Source: JAFAMS01 sp049520515
GTDB lineage: Bacteria > Vulcanimicrobiota > Vulcanimicrobiia > Vulcanimicrobiales > Vulcanimicrobiaceae
Assembly (NCBI GenBank): GCA_049520515.1
Contig: JBEKPS010000010.1
Location: 62,001-126,000 of the forward strand
Reading direction: 5' to 3'
Length of the DNA stretch: 64,000 nt
Shown: in pieces, positions 36,894-45,060 of the stretch
Position numbering within the stretch: the first letter of the stretch is position 1
Layout: every line of letters starts with the position of its first letter
The notes under the pieces: model-generated
The model's input: only the letters and a program-made list of their open reading frames with translations
The model's database searches: none
Told to the model about the DNA's origin: nothing
Translations under genes and position numbers: made by a program

Positions 36894-38096
36894 ATGGCCA
36901 GACTCCTCGAGCACGACGCTTTGCGCATCCTTTCCGAGCACGGCGTGCCCGTCCCAGACTTCGCTGTTGTCGGCAGCGCCGAGGAAGCAGCCGCAGCCTC
37001 GGCTCGCTTCGGCGGGACCGTCGTCATCAAGGCGCTTATCCCGACCGGAGGCCGGGGTCGTGCCGGAGCTGTTCGCGTCGCGCGCTCGTCGGCCGAAGCG
37101 CGGACGATCGCAGCCGATCTGCTTGGCCGGGACGTTCTTCGTTTCCGCGTCGACCGTTTGATGATCGTGCGGCTGATCGAAGCCGAGTGGGAAGTCTTTG
37201 TTGCGTTCGAGCCCGACGAAGTCGACGGAACGCCGTCGCTGGTCGCATCGGCGCTCGGCGGCATCGATCTCTCCGACGTGCGCGAGCGCGACCCGGGCGC
37301 ACTGATTCGCCGCAAATTAGAGCGTGCGGTCGGCATGCCGGAATATCTCGCACGCGAGATCGCGGAAGATCTGGGCTTTGGCGCCACCGAGTCGGCCGCT
37401 TTCGTGCCGGTTTTGCGCGCGATGTATGACGTGTTCGTGAGCAACGATGCAACGCTGCTCGAAATCAATCCATTGATGGTTACCGCGGATCGCTCGATCG
37501 TCGTGCCGACAGCGGTGCTGGTCGTCGACGAGCTCGCACTCTCGCGTCATCCGAAACTGCACGATCTCATCGATCCGGAAGCGACCAACGCCGGTCGCGT
37601 TCGGACGCCGCTCGAGCGCGAGATGATCGCGATTGACCGCCGGCACGGTGGGCCGCCGCTCTGGTTCGTCGAGCACGACGGCGACGTTGCACTGATCGTC
37701 AGCGGTGCCGGCGCGCGCAACTACGCACTTGACGTGTTGCACCGCGAGGACAAAAGGCCGGCCGCGATCCTCGACGTCGGCCGCGACCAACTGCTGAACA
37801 AAGTGCGCGAAGCAACCGCGGCTATTGCCGCGCTGCCCGGCCTGCGCGGCATCGCCGCGTGCGGCGAGATCGACGACTTTGCACCCGTCGACGTACAAGT
37901 CGGCGCATTTTTGCAAGGCTTGGTCGACGCCGGAATCGATCCGCGTAAGATGCCCGTGATGCTGCGCTTCGACGGCGCGCGGATCGCCGAAGCCCGCGCG
38001 ATCGCAGGCGGTCTGCCCGACGTCGAATTCTACGACGCCGAAACTCCGCTCGAAGTCGCGCTCGGACGCCTGCTTTTGCGCGCGGAGGCAGCATGA
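36894..38096 (+). CDS. divergent SucC-like ATP-grasp subunit
   Basis: 400 residues, the length of succinyl-CoA ligase beta. The ATP-grasp fold is visible (TGGRGRAGAVRV, LLEINPLMV), but the CoA-ligase half is diverged: the usual NGAGLAM, LDVGGGA and INIFGGI motifs appear as SGAGARNY, LDVGRDQ and IAACGEI. It pairs with the SucD-like gene through a 4-nt overlap. Succinyl-CoA synthetase activity should not be assumed. Confidence 0.75.
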   Translation: MARLLEHDALRILSEHGVPVPDFAVVGSAEEAAAASARFGGTVVIKALIPTGGRGRAGAVRVARSSAEARTIAADLLGRDVLRFRVDRLMIVRLIEAEWEVFVAFEPDEVDGTPSLVASALGGIDLSDVRERDPGALIRRKLERAVGMPEYLAREIAEDLGFGATESAAFVPVLRAMYDVFVSNDATLLEINPLMVTADRSIVVPTAVLVVDELALSRHPKLHDLIDPEATNAGRVRTPLEREMIAIDRRHGGPPLWFVEHDGDVALIVSGAGARNYALDVLHREDKRPAAILDVGRDQLLNKVREATAAIAALPGLRGIAACGEIDDFAPVDVQVGAFLQGLVDAGIDPRKMPVMLRFDGARIAEARAIAGGLPDVEFYDAETPLEVALGRLLLRAEAA

Positions 38097-38947
38097 GTAT
38101 CATTCTCGACGCGCAAACGCGCGTGCTCGTTCAAGGCGCCACGTCACGCGAGGCGCGGACGTACGTCGCATACATGCGCGCCTACGGAGCAAACGTCGTC
38201 GCCGCGGTAGCCAACGGTCACGGCGGCGAACAGATCGACGGCGTCAACGTCTACGAAAGCGTACGGGGGGCGCTGCGCGAGCAGCATGCGACCTTCAGCG
38301 TGATTTTTTCAGACGGAACCTTGGCACGCGACGCAGCGCTCGAAGCGATCGGGCATGATGTCCGGCAGCTCGCGATTCTCGCATGCGACATGCCGTACCA
38401 TGATGCTGCGTTCGTGCTGGAGCGCGCACGCGCGCGTGGCGTTCGCGTCTTCGGACCCGGAACGTCCGGTATCATCTCGCCCGGTAAAGCAAAGATAGGG
38501 CCGATCGGCGGACAGCAACCGGACCTCATTTTCCGCTCCGGACCGGTTGGTATCGTTTCGCGAAGCGGCGGAATCGCGTGCGAGATCGCACGAACGCTGA
38601 CGATGTGCGACCTCGGTCAGAGCACGGTCGTCGCCCTCGGTGACGAAGCTCCAATCGGAACGATGTTCGCACCGATGCTCGACGCGTTCGAGAACGATTC
38701 CGAGACGCAGGCGATCGTCATATTCGGACATGGCGGAACCGGTGATGAAGAAGAGATTGCGCGCCGCGTCGCGGCGGGTTCGCTCCGCAAGCCGGTCGTG
38801 GCGCTGATTTGCGGCGATGCGATTCAACCGGTCTCGGCATCGAAAAAACGCACGTTGCTTCGCGAAGCCGGAGTGACGGTCGTCGACGCGATCGGCGAGA
38901 TCGCAAGCGCGCTCGAGCCTGTCCTGCGCGTGGCTGCTCACACGTAG
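38093..38947 (+). CDS. divergent SucD-like subunit lacking the phosphohistidine loop
   Basis: 284 residues. The N-terminal CoA-binding fold is clear (VLVQGATSREARTYVAYM, FGPGTSGIISPGKAKIG, GIVSRSGGIACE). The GHAGAI segment that holds the catalytic phospho-His in SucD is absent: after VVALICGD the chain reads IQPVSASKKRTLLREAG. The GEIGG motif reads FGHGGTG. The pair may bind CoA and nucleotide for another ligase reaction or a regulatory role. ATGA overlap with the SucC-like gene. Confidence 0.75.
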   Translation: MSIILDAQTRVLVQGATSREARTYVAYMRAYGANVVAAVANGHGGEQIDGVNVYESVRGALREQHATFSVIFSDGTLARDAALEAIGHDVRQLAILACDMPYHDAAFVLERARARGVRVFGPGTSGIISPGKAKIGPIGGQQPDLIFRSGPVGIVSRSGGIACEIARTLTMCDLGQSTVVALGDEAPIGTMFAPMLDAFENDSETQAIVIFGHGGTGDEEEIARRVAAGSLRKPVVALICGDAIQPVSASKKRTLLREAGVTVVDAIGEIASALEPVLRVAAHT

Positions 38948-39014
38948 GCGCTGACCGTTCGACGCGGATCGAAGCGTCCCGGGAAGTGATTCCCGCGCTG
39001 CGAATCGGTCGTGC

Positions 39015-39716
39015 GTGGAAAACTTACCCCGCTTAGACGAAATCGGCCGCTTGGTCGGCGATCCGTCGCGCGCGACGATGCTCGAAGCCTTGATGGATGG
39101 CCGCGCCTGGACCGGACGTGAGCTTGCGCATTTCGCGAGCGTCAGTCCCTCGACGGCGAGCTCACATTTGCAGCGTCTGGTGAACGGAGCGCTGCTAACC
39201 GTCCTCGCGCAAGGCCGCAATCGCTACTACCGCATTGCGACGCCATACATTGCGCATGCACTTGAATCGCTCATGGCACTCGCACCGGCGCGCGCGCCGC
39301 GCCATCCCTCCGAGCGCCGCATTGCTAGCGACCTCGCAGCCGCCCGCTTTTGCTACGATCATCTTGCGGGAAGACTCGGAGTCGGCCTCACGGACGCACT
39401 CGTTGCGCGCGGAGCGATCACGTTTTCGGACGCCGGCGGTGCGTTGACCGACTCCGGCGCTGCGCTCTTTCGGCACCTCGACATCGAGCTCGCGGCACAG
39501 CGTGGTCGCCGCGTCGTGTGTCGTCCATGTTTGGATTGGAGCGAACGGCGCCCGCACATCGCGGGCGTCGCCGGCTCGGCTCTGGGACGGGTTGCGCTCG
39601 AGCGTAAATGGGTCGAGCGCAAGCGCAACAGCCGTGCGCTCACGCTCACACCGCTTGGAGCGAACGCGCTCAAAGAACTTTTTGGTATCGATCTTGTTCC
39701 AAGTTCGGAGGATTAA
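39015..39716 (+). CDS. ArsR-family transcriptional regulator
   Basis: 233 residues from GTG 39015. The winged-helix DNA-binding region covers about 10-75 (DPSRATMLEALMDG, ASVSPSTASSHLQRLVNGALL). The long C-terminal half carries CRPCLDWSERRPHIAG, a motif often seen in this extended ArsR type, and a second wHTH-like end. Two close Cys could sense metal or redox state. The NIPSNAP-like gene begins immediately after, a possible target. Confidence 0.82.
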   Translation: MENLPRLDEIGRLVGDPSRATMLEALMDGRAWTGRELAHFASVSPSTASSHLQRLVNGALLTVLAQGRNRYYRIATPYIAHALESLMALAPARAPRHPSERRIASDLAAARFCYDHLAGRLGVGLTDALVARGAITFSDAGGALTDSGAALFRHLDIELAAQRGRRVVCRPCLDWSERRPHIAGVAGSALGRVALERKWVERKRNSRALTLTPLGANALKELFGIDLVPSSED

Positions 39717-39717
39717 C

Positions 39718-40029
39718 GTGGCAATAACCGTCTTCATCCGCTATCAACTCGATCCGTTCAAGCGCGACAAGTTCGAAGACTACGCGCGCAAGTGGCTGGC
39801 GATCATCCCGAAATGCGGCGGCCGCGTCGACGGTTACTGGATGCCGCATGAAGGCACCAACAATATTGCATTTGGGTTGATCTCGTTCGACAGTTTGGCC
39901 GATTACGAAGCCTATCGCGCGCGCTTGCGCGCAGACGATGAAGGGATGAAGAACTTTCGCTTCGCGGAGAGCGAGCAGCTGATCTTAGCCGAGGAGCGCA
40001 CGTTCTTGCGGCGCGTGGAGAAGAGTTAG
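39718..40029 (+). CDS. NIPSNAP-family protein
   Basis: 103 residues from GTG 39718, with GGAGGA just upstream. A ferredoxin-like alpha/beta fold pattern is visible, with the motif GGRVDGYWMPHEGTNN and a C-terminal RFAESEQLILAEER typical of bacterial NIPSNAP proteins. Biochemical role unknown. It follows the ArsR gene directly and overlaps the convergent DUF1345 gene by 4 nt. Confidence 0.82.
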   Translation: MAITVFIRYQLDPFKRDKFEDYARKWLAIIPKCGGRVDGYWMPHEGTNNIAFGLISFDSLADYEAYRARLRADDEGMKNFRFAESEQLILAEERTFLRRVEKS

Positions 40030-40694
40030 TGCAGTAAGTTCGAGATCAAATTGATCCCGAGCGCCAAGATCGCGGTGTTGTACGCGAACGAGACGAGGCC
40101 GTGCAGGAGCACCATCCGGCGAATTCCGGCGTCGTTGACTTGCACGTCGGAAACTTGAAACGTCATGCCGATGACAAACGCGAAATAGAGGAAATCGTAG
40201 TCGTCCGGTTCCGGCGTTTCCGGAAATGTCAAACCGTCGCACGGCGTACCGTCGTCGCGATAAAACAGATGCGCGTATCGGAGTGCGTATGTGGCGTGCG
40301 TCAGGCACCAACCGAGGATCGCGCTTGCGATCGCGACGCCGATTGCGAATTCTATCTCGCCCGGCGGGCGAACATTGGGCCCCTTGCCGAGGATCGAGAT
40401 CGCGCCGGCCAGGCCCGCCGCCGCGCTTAGGACCGTAATGCTCAAGACGACGTTGCGGCCGGGATCGTTCTGCGCGGCCCGAAGTCGCGTGCGGTTCTGA
40501 TCGTCGCGAAAGGCAAAGACGAAATAGCCGATTAGGATCGCAAGTGCAGCGATGTCGTACGTGAGCACGACGCGCACGGCTCCATGAATCCATCTCGGCG
40601 CAAACACGCTCGTGCAAATACCGGCGATGAGCGCCATCGAGAAGACAACAGCTCGGGCTTGCCATGGCGTCCAAACGCGAATGGTCTGGTTCAT
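40026..40694 (-). CDS. DUF1345 membrane protein
   Basis: 222 residues from ATG 40694, chosen because it overlaps the monooxygenase stop by 4 nt (ATGA). Five or six hydrophobic helices; the central ILGWCLTHATYALRYAHLFYRD and C-terminal DFLYFAFVIGMTFQVSDVQV are characteristic of DUF1345. Function unknown. Confidence 0.85.
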   Translation of the reverse strand: MNQTIRVWTPWQARAVVFSMALIAGICTSVFAPRWIHGAVRVVLTYDIAALAILIGYFVFAFRDDQNRTRLRAAQNDPGRNVVLSITVLSAAAGLAGAISILGKGPNVRPPGEIEFAIGVAIASAILGWCLTHATYALRYAHLFYRDDGTPCDGLTFPETPEPDDYDFLYFAFVIGMTFQVSDVQVNDAGIRRMVLLHGLVSFAYNTAILALGINLISNLLH

Positions 40695-41929
40695 AGAAAC
40701 TTCGTCGGTACCGGTGTCGTCATCCACGGACCATGATTGGCGCGAACCGGCGGATCTCCCAGCATGAAGCGCTCGACCATGGCTCGGATGGGCGAGGGTA
40801 TCGCGCCGCTCGAGGAAATGCGCTGCGCATACGGCGCCAGGATGCCGAGGCTGCGCTCGGCTCCGAGGACGCGTAGGAGTTGCGGAAGCAAATTTTGCTG
40901 ACGCGCGACGCGCTCGACCGCGGGCACCCGTTCGCGCTCCACGCGCCGCAATGCATCGTCAAGACGCGCGTCGTCATCGCCTTCACGGACGATCGTTGCG
41001 ATCGTGCGCGCGGCAACGACGGCATCGGCGATCGCGACGTTGATGCCCTGTCCGCCGACCGGTGACATCGGATGCGCGGCATCACCAATGAGGAGCAGGC
41101 CGGGAACAGTCCAGCGCTTTGCGATTTGCGATACCGTCGGCAAGAGTGCGAGATCGTCGAAGCCATCGATCTTCGGTTCGATCTTTTGCGGCGCTTGCGC
41201 CAGCGCGTGCGCGAAGCGCGCTTGGAGCACTTCAATTCCGCGGGCGCGCATCTCTGCGTACGAGCCTTTGGGAATGAGCCAGCCGATTTGCGCGCCGTGC
41301 GCGGTCGTCGGAAAGGCAAGGAATACTTCGCCGCGGTCGACGACGACTTGAACGCGACGACCTTCACCGGTCCCTGAAGCCCAAATCAGATCGAAGGGGA
41401 CGCTGGTATTGCGCAGTGCGATCTGCGCGTCGCGGCGCGCGACGGAGAAGCGGCCGTCCGCGGCAATCACGATTCGCGCGCGGATTTGTTCCTCTTGCTT
41501 GTCGTGGACGATCGTGATGCCTGCGACACGATTGTTTTCTTTGACGATACCGCGCACGCGCGATCCGAGCTCCACGAGCGCGCCGGCGTTGCGCGCTTCC
41601 TCGGCGAGAAGTCCGAGCAGTGCGGCCTGCGGAACTTGGCGTATGCGTTTGCCGCCTTCGCCGATGAGATCGATATTGTAGATCTTGCCGCGCAGTACGA
41701 GCGTGATACCGGCGGGATCGCCGCCGCCGAGCTTCCAGACGCGTTCGCGCAAGCCGATGTCTTCGAAGATCTGCTGCGTGCCGGGTGTAATCGTTTCGCC
41801 GCGATACGCACGTTCGAACGACGGCCCCGACTCGAAAATCGCGACGTGCGCGCGGCTGCGCGTCAGAAGAAGACCTGCGAGGAGTCCGGCCGGACCCGCA
41901 CCGACGACGACCACGTCGAAGAAACGCAC
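40691..41929 (-). CDS. FAD-dependent monooxygenase (PHBH/UbiH-type)
   Basis: 412 residues from GTG 41929; a TTG 48 nt upstream is possible. The N-terminal dinucleotide motif is VVVVGAGPAGLLAGLLL, and the second FAD motif is LLIGDAAHPMSPVGGQGINVAIAD. It should hydroxylate an aromatic or polyketide-like substrate using NAD(P)H and O2. GGAGA lies about 11 nt before the GTG. It diverges from rdgB and is coupled to the DUF1345 gene. Confidence 0.9.
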   Translation of the reverse strand: MRFFDVVVVGAGPAGLLAGLLLTRSRAHVAIFESGPSFERAYRGETITPGTQQIFEDIGLRERVWKLGGGDPAGITLVLRGKIYNIDLIGEGGKRIRQVPQAALLGLLAEEARNAGALVELGSRVRGIVKENNRVAGITIVHDKQEEQIRARIVIAADGRFSVARRDAQIALRNTSVPFDLIWASGTGEGRRVQVVVDRGEVFLAFPTTAHGAQIGWLIPKGSYAEMRARGIEVLQARFAHALAQAPQKIEPKIDGFDDLALLPTVSQIAKRWTVPGLLLIGDAAHPMSPVGGQGINVAIADAVVAARTIATIVREGDDDARLDDALRRVERERVPAVERVARQQNLLPQLLRVLGAERSLGILAPYAQRISSSGAIPSPIRAMVERFMLGDPPVRANHGPWMTTPVPTKFL

Positions 41930-41985
41930 GCGCGCATCTTTCTCCGCGGGAGTGACGGACCTGCGGCCAAAACTCAAAGTACGCG

Positions 41986-42573
41986 ATGCGACTTTTCGCG
42001 GCGACGAAGAATGCAGGCAAGCTGAGGGAGCTGCAGGAGCTTTTTTTGGCTTTCGATGTCGACATCTTGACGTTTCCTGACTACGCCGATCCCGAGGAAA
42101 CTGCGGACACCTATGCAGGCAATGCAGCGATCAAAGCGCGCGCTCTTCACGAGCAGCTTAAGGCTGCCGGCGTGGAAGGCGAGGTAATCGCGGATGATTC
42201 GGGTCTCGAGATTGCGGCGCTCGGCGGCCGGCCGGGCGTGCATTCGGCACGTTACGGTGGACCGAACGCGACGTGGGCGGAGCGTCGCGCTTCAATCTTG
42301 CGCGAAGTTGCGGAGAGTGGTGCGAACGATCGGCGCGCGAGATTCATCTGCGCGCTGTGTTTTATCGATGCGGACGGACGCGAGTTGACCGCGCACGGTG
42401 TTGCCGATGGTGAACTTTCGCGCGATGAGCAAGGCCAGCTCGGTTTCGGGTACGACCCGATCTTTTACGATCCATCAGAGCGCGCGACGTACGGTGAGAT
42501 CTCCGATGAGGAGAAGAACAAGATCAGTCATCGCGCAAAAGCCGTGACGCAATTGATGGAAATGATTCGGTAA
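41986..42573 (+). CDS. rdgB: XTP/dITP pyrophosphatase (non-canonical purine NTPase)
   Basis: 195 residues. The nucleotide-binding start TKNAGKLRELQELF, the metal/catalytic DDSGLEIAALGGRPGVHSARY and the FGYDPIFYDP motif are all present. It hydrolyses ITP, dITP and XTP to monophosphates, keeping deaminated purines out of nucleic acids. The tRNA cluster begins about 50 nt downstream. Confidence 0.95.
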   Translation: MRLFAATKNAGKLRELQELFLAFDVDILTFPDYADPEETADTYAGNAAIKARALHEQLKAAGVEGEVIADDSGLEIAALGGRPGVHSARYGGPNATWAERRASILREVAESGANDRRARFICALCFIDADGRELTAHGVADGELSRDEQGQLGFGYDPIFYDPSERATYGEISDEEKNKISHRAKAVTQLMEMIR

Positions 42574-42586
42574 TAATGCTCGCAGT

Positions 42587-42615
42587 TTGTCATCGAGCCG
42601 GAAGTGTGGCACAAT
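42587..42615 (+). promoter_or_regulatory. sigma70-like promoter for the tRNA cluster
   Basis: TTGTCA (42587-42592) and CACAAT (42610-42615) are separated by 17 bp, and TGG precedes the -10. The -10 ends 9 nt before the tRNA-Pro 5' end. Confidence 0.55.
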
Positions 42616-42624
42616 GGCAACCGT

Positions 42625-42701
42625 CGGGACGTAGCTCAGCTTGGTAGAGCGGTGCGTTTGGGACGCACAGGCCGCAGGTTCAAGTCCTGTCGTCCCGACC
42701 A
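42625..42701 (+). tRNA. tRNA-Pro (anticodon TGG)
   Basis: 77 nt with encoded CCA. Acceptor CGGGACG pairs with CGTCCCG; the anticodon loop TTTGGGA carries TGG; the T arm is present. Confidence 0.95.
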
Positions 42702-42715
42702 CTATCCGTTTCCGT

Positions 42716-42791
42716 GCGCCCGTGGTCTAACGGATAAGGCATCAGCCTTCTAAGCTGAGAGATGGGGGTTCGATTCCCTCCGGGCGCGCCA
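42716..42791 (+). tRNA. tRNA-Arg (anticodon TCT)
   Basis: 76 nt with encoded CCA. Acceptor GCGCCCG pairs with CGGGCGC; the anticodon loop CTTCTAA carries TCT. Confidence 0.95.
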
Positions 42792-42852
42792 GCTTCTCAA
42801 GGGACGCATTCACGCAACTCGAAAAGGGCCGTCCGGGTCGCGCACACTGCGT

Positions 42853-42930
42853 GGTGGTTGTAGCTCAGCTGGTTAGAGCGCCTGACTGTGACTTAGGAGG
42901 CCGCCGGTTCAAATCCGGTCAGCCACCCCA
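42853..42930 (+). tRNA. tRNA-His (anticodon GTG)
   Basis: Includes the extra G-1 (42853) opposite C73, the His identity element. Acceptor GTGGTTG pairs with CAGCCAC; the anticodon loop CTGTGAC carries GTG; CCA is encoded. Confidence 0.94.
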
Positions 42931-43010
42931 CTTTCTTCAAATGCTGTGCGCCTGGTTGCCAGGAAGGCGGCAAGCGCGGCCGTAAGGGCCGCGCCCGTAA
43001 GGAGAGGCAT

Positions 43011-43994
43011 ATGCGTCGTACTGTTGCTCTTGTCGCGTTGTTCGCACTGTGCTTCGGATTCGCGGTAACAACCGCGCCAAGCGCTGCAGCAACGGGACTT
43101 GCATGGGATCAAGTCACGAAGTTTTCGATGGACGGAAGTGTTCCCGAACCGAACTTCGCGCAGGACTGGCAAACCGCGTCGCAACCCGCGCAGCAACAGC
43201 AGCACGGCGGAATGTTCGGGGCGATGACCGCGCAGATGAATGCGGGAATGGCAGCCATCCAATCGATGAAAACCGGTATGGCGGAACGCCACTTTGTCGC
43301 CGGCAACCTCGAGCGCACCGATAACGTCGCCGCACAAACCGCGACGATCCTCGATTGTGGCGCACGCACGATCACGTATTTGGATCTTGCGAAGAAGACC
43401 TATCGCGTCGTCTCAATGGACCAGCCACAGAGTGCGCCGCATTCAGGCGGCGGACCGCAAAGTCGTAATTCGCCGATGCAAGACGACGGAACGAAATTTC
43501 ACATTGCGTATGCCTCTCAAGCGCTCGGGCCGAAGCAGATCGACGGCGTCAACACCGACGGCTACAAGGCCGCGATGACGATCACGATAACCAAAGCTGA
43601 CGGCTCGTCCCAAACAATGCAGACGAACGTGACGCAATATGTCTCCAGCCAGGGAATGCCGGCGCAGTCATGTCTCGCCGGTCGTATGGCGAATGCCGGA
43701 ATGCCCGGCGGAGGTGCCGCCGGAATGGCCGCAATGATGTCGAGCATGAACACGACGCACATGATCAATGACGCGATGCGCACGCCCAACGGCGATCAGC
43801 GGTTCACATTCTCATCGACCGGACCGCCAATGCCGAGCGGGCGGCTCGACATGTTCACCGTGTTTCAAATGCAGGCCCAAAACAGTCAGGGCCGTGGATT
43901 CGCTTCGATCATCGAGCGCGGCGACGTTCATCCCGTGAGCGACATGGACAAATCGATCTTTGGAGTTCCGCCGGACTTTACAAAGGAAACGTAA
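43011..43994 (+). CDS. secreted Met/Gln-rich protein of unknown function
   Basis: 327 residues with a signal peptide (VALVALFALCFGFAVTTAPSAAA). Unusually rich in Met and Gln (QPAQQQQHGGMFGAMTAQMNAGMAA; GMPGGGAAGMAAMMSSMN). The mature part looks like a beta-sandwich of the outer-membrane lipid- or ligand-carrier kind, but I cannot assign a family. Met-rich exported proteins sometimes bind copper; that is only a suggestion. It is two nt before the tautomerase gene. Confidence 0.7.
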   Translation: MRRTVALVALFALCFGFAVTTAPSAAATGLAWDQVTKFSMDGSVPEPNFAQDWQTASQPAQQQQHGGMFGAMTAQMNAGMAAIQSMKTGMAERHFVAGNLERTDNVAAQTATILDCGARTITYLDLAKKTYRVVSMDQPQSAPHSGGGPQSRNSPMQDDGTKFHIAYASQALGPKQIDGVNTDGYKAAMTITITKADGSSQTMQTNVTQYVSSQGMPAQSCLAGRMANAGMPGGGAAGMAAMMSSMNTTHMINDAMRTPNGDQRFTFSSTGPPMPSGRLDMFTVFQMQAQNSQGRGFASIIERGDVHPVSDMDKSIFGVPPDFTKET

Positions 43995-43996
43995 GC

Positions 43997-44377
43997 GTGC
44001 CATTTGTTCGAATTGACTTGCTCGAAGGTACGTCGGCAGCCTATCGTGCGACGATCGGTGATGTCGTCTACGAATCGATGCTTAGCGCCTTAAATGTGCC
44101 GAAAGACGATAAGTTTCAAGTTATCACGGAGCATCCAGCCGGCGAATTATCGGTTGATCCGACGTATTTGGGGATTCAGCGCTCGAGCGCGTGTATCTTT
44201 ATCCAAGTTACGCTGAACGAGGGGCGTGCGCTGGAACAGAAACGTGCCTTTTACAAGGCGATCGCTGACGGTCTTCACAACCGTCTGAACGTTCGCCGCG
44301 AAGATGTGTTCATCAATCTCGTGGAAGTGAAGAAAGAAAACTGGTCGTTCGGTAACGGCGAAGCGCAATACGCTTAA
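43997..44377 (+). CDS. tautomerase-family protein
   Basis: 126 residues from GTG 43997. Pro follows the initiator (MPFVRIDLLEG), the catalytic N-terminal Pro once Met is removed. The fold pattern and C-terminal REDVFINLVEVKKENWSFG fit the tautomerase_2 type. The substrate is probably a keto-enol acid but unknown. Probably co-transcribed with the secreted protein upstream. Confidence 0.85.
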   Translation: MPFVRIDLLEGTSAAYRATIGDVVYESMLSALNVPKDDKFQVITEHPAGELSVDPTYLGIQRSSACIFIQVTLNEGRALEQKRAFYKAIADGLHNRLNVRREDVFINLVEVKKENWSFGNGEAQYA

Positions 44378-44409
44378 ACAAAAATGCCACACATGTGGCA
44401 CCGTAGTCG

Positions 44410-44428
44410 TTCATGCTTAACGCATGAA
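44410..44428 (+). promoter_or_regulatory. hairpin covering the HNH gene start codon
   Basis: TTCATGC (44410-44416) pairs with GCATGAA (44422-44428) around a 5-nt loop. The second arm includes the ATG at 44424, so the fold could limit translation. A separate inverted repeat TGCCACA-CA-TGTGGCA lies just upstream, within 44386-44402. Confidence 0.4.
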
Positions 44429-44963
44429 GCAATGCGGAAGGTGTCGCGAGCTAAAACCCCTAGAGCAATTCTATCGCAATCGCTCGAAATCAATAGGATA
44501 TGGATCTTATTGCAAAGCTTGCCAGCATGCGCACTATAAAGAAAGGTACCATTTTAGAACGAAAGTCCTAAAACAAAAATGGCAACCTTTCAAAACGGAA
44601 TATCAAGACCGCAACAGGATGCTGTTAGTGGACTACCTCTTGGAGCATCCATGTGTCGACTGTAATGAGGACGACATTCTTGTCTTGGAGTTCGATCATG
44701 TCCGGGGCGTGAAACGTGCGGCAGTCGGAGTGATGGCGAATGCCGGCGCTTCCATTGAGTCTCTCAAGGCCGAGATCGCAAAGTGTGAAGTCCGATGCGC
44801 CAACTGTCACCGGAGGAAAACTATAAAGCAGTTAAATTGGCAGAGTAAGCAGCGAAGAGCTGTCCGCGTGGCTAAGACCGGTAAACGGGGTCCCAAGGCC
44901 GTTGCACTCGACCTCGGGCCCGAGTATAGTTGCTTGGTGCTCGCGCCCTTAGCTCAGTGGTAG
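44424..44963 (+). CDS. HNH-type endonuclease-like protein, AT-rich
   Basis: 179 residues. The N-terminal zinc-ribbon-like Cys pairs are CGRC at 4-7 and CKAC. The HNH core shows CVDC, then LEFDHVRG, and CEVRCANCHRRKT, giving the ββα-metal cysteine and histidine set. GC is low (37% at 44461-44520, 47% at 44581-44640). The frame ends at a TAG inside the D-loop of the downstream tRNA-Lys, so its last six or seven codons overlap that tRNA. This suggests a transferred gene lodged at a tRNA. Confidence 0.8.
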   Translation: MKQCGRCRELKPLEQFYRNRSKSIGYGSYCKACQHAHYKERYHFRTKVLKQKWQPFKTEYQDRNRMLLVDYLLEHPCVDCNEDDILVLEFDHVRGVKRAAVGVMANAGASIESLKAEIAKCEVRCANCHRRKTIKQLNWQSKQRRAVRVAKTGKRGPKAVALDLGPEYSCLVLAPLAQW

Positions 44964-45017
44964 AGCAGTTGGCTTTTAACCAATTGGCCGCAAGTTCGAA
45001 TCTTGCAGGGCGCACCA
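44943..45017 (+). tRNA. tRNA-Lys (anticodon TTT)
   Basis: 75 nt with encoded CCA. Acceptor GCGCCCT pairs with AGGGCGC; the anticodon loop CTTTTAA carries TTT. The 5' part overlaps the end of the HNH reading frame. Confidence 0.95.
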
Positions 45018-45027
45018 AAATCAGCAG

Positions 45028-45060
45028 CGCGGCGTCTTAACTGAGCGCCGCGTTTGTTTT
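45028..45060 (+). terminator. intrinsic terminator after tRNA-Lys
   Basis: A 7-bp stem CGCGGCG/CGCCGCG with an 11-nt loop, followed by TTTGTTTT. It overlaps the 3' end of the convergent hydrolase gene. Confidence 0.75.

Noticed and set aside
44386..44402. TGCCACA-CA-TGTGGCA as a terminator of the tautomerase gene
   Set aside because: Perfect inverted repeat but only a 2-nt loop and no T-run after it; it could as well be a protein-binding palindrome, so it is only mentioned beside the HNH gene.
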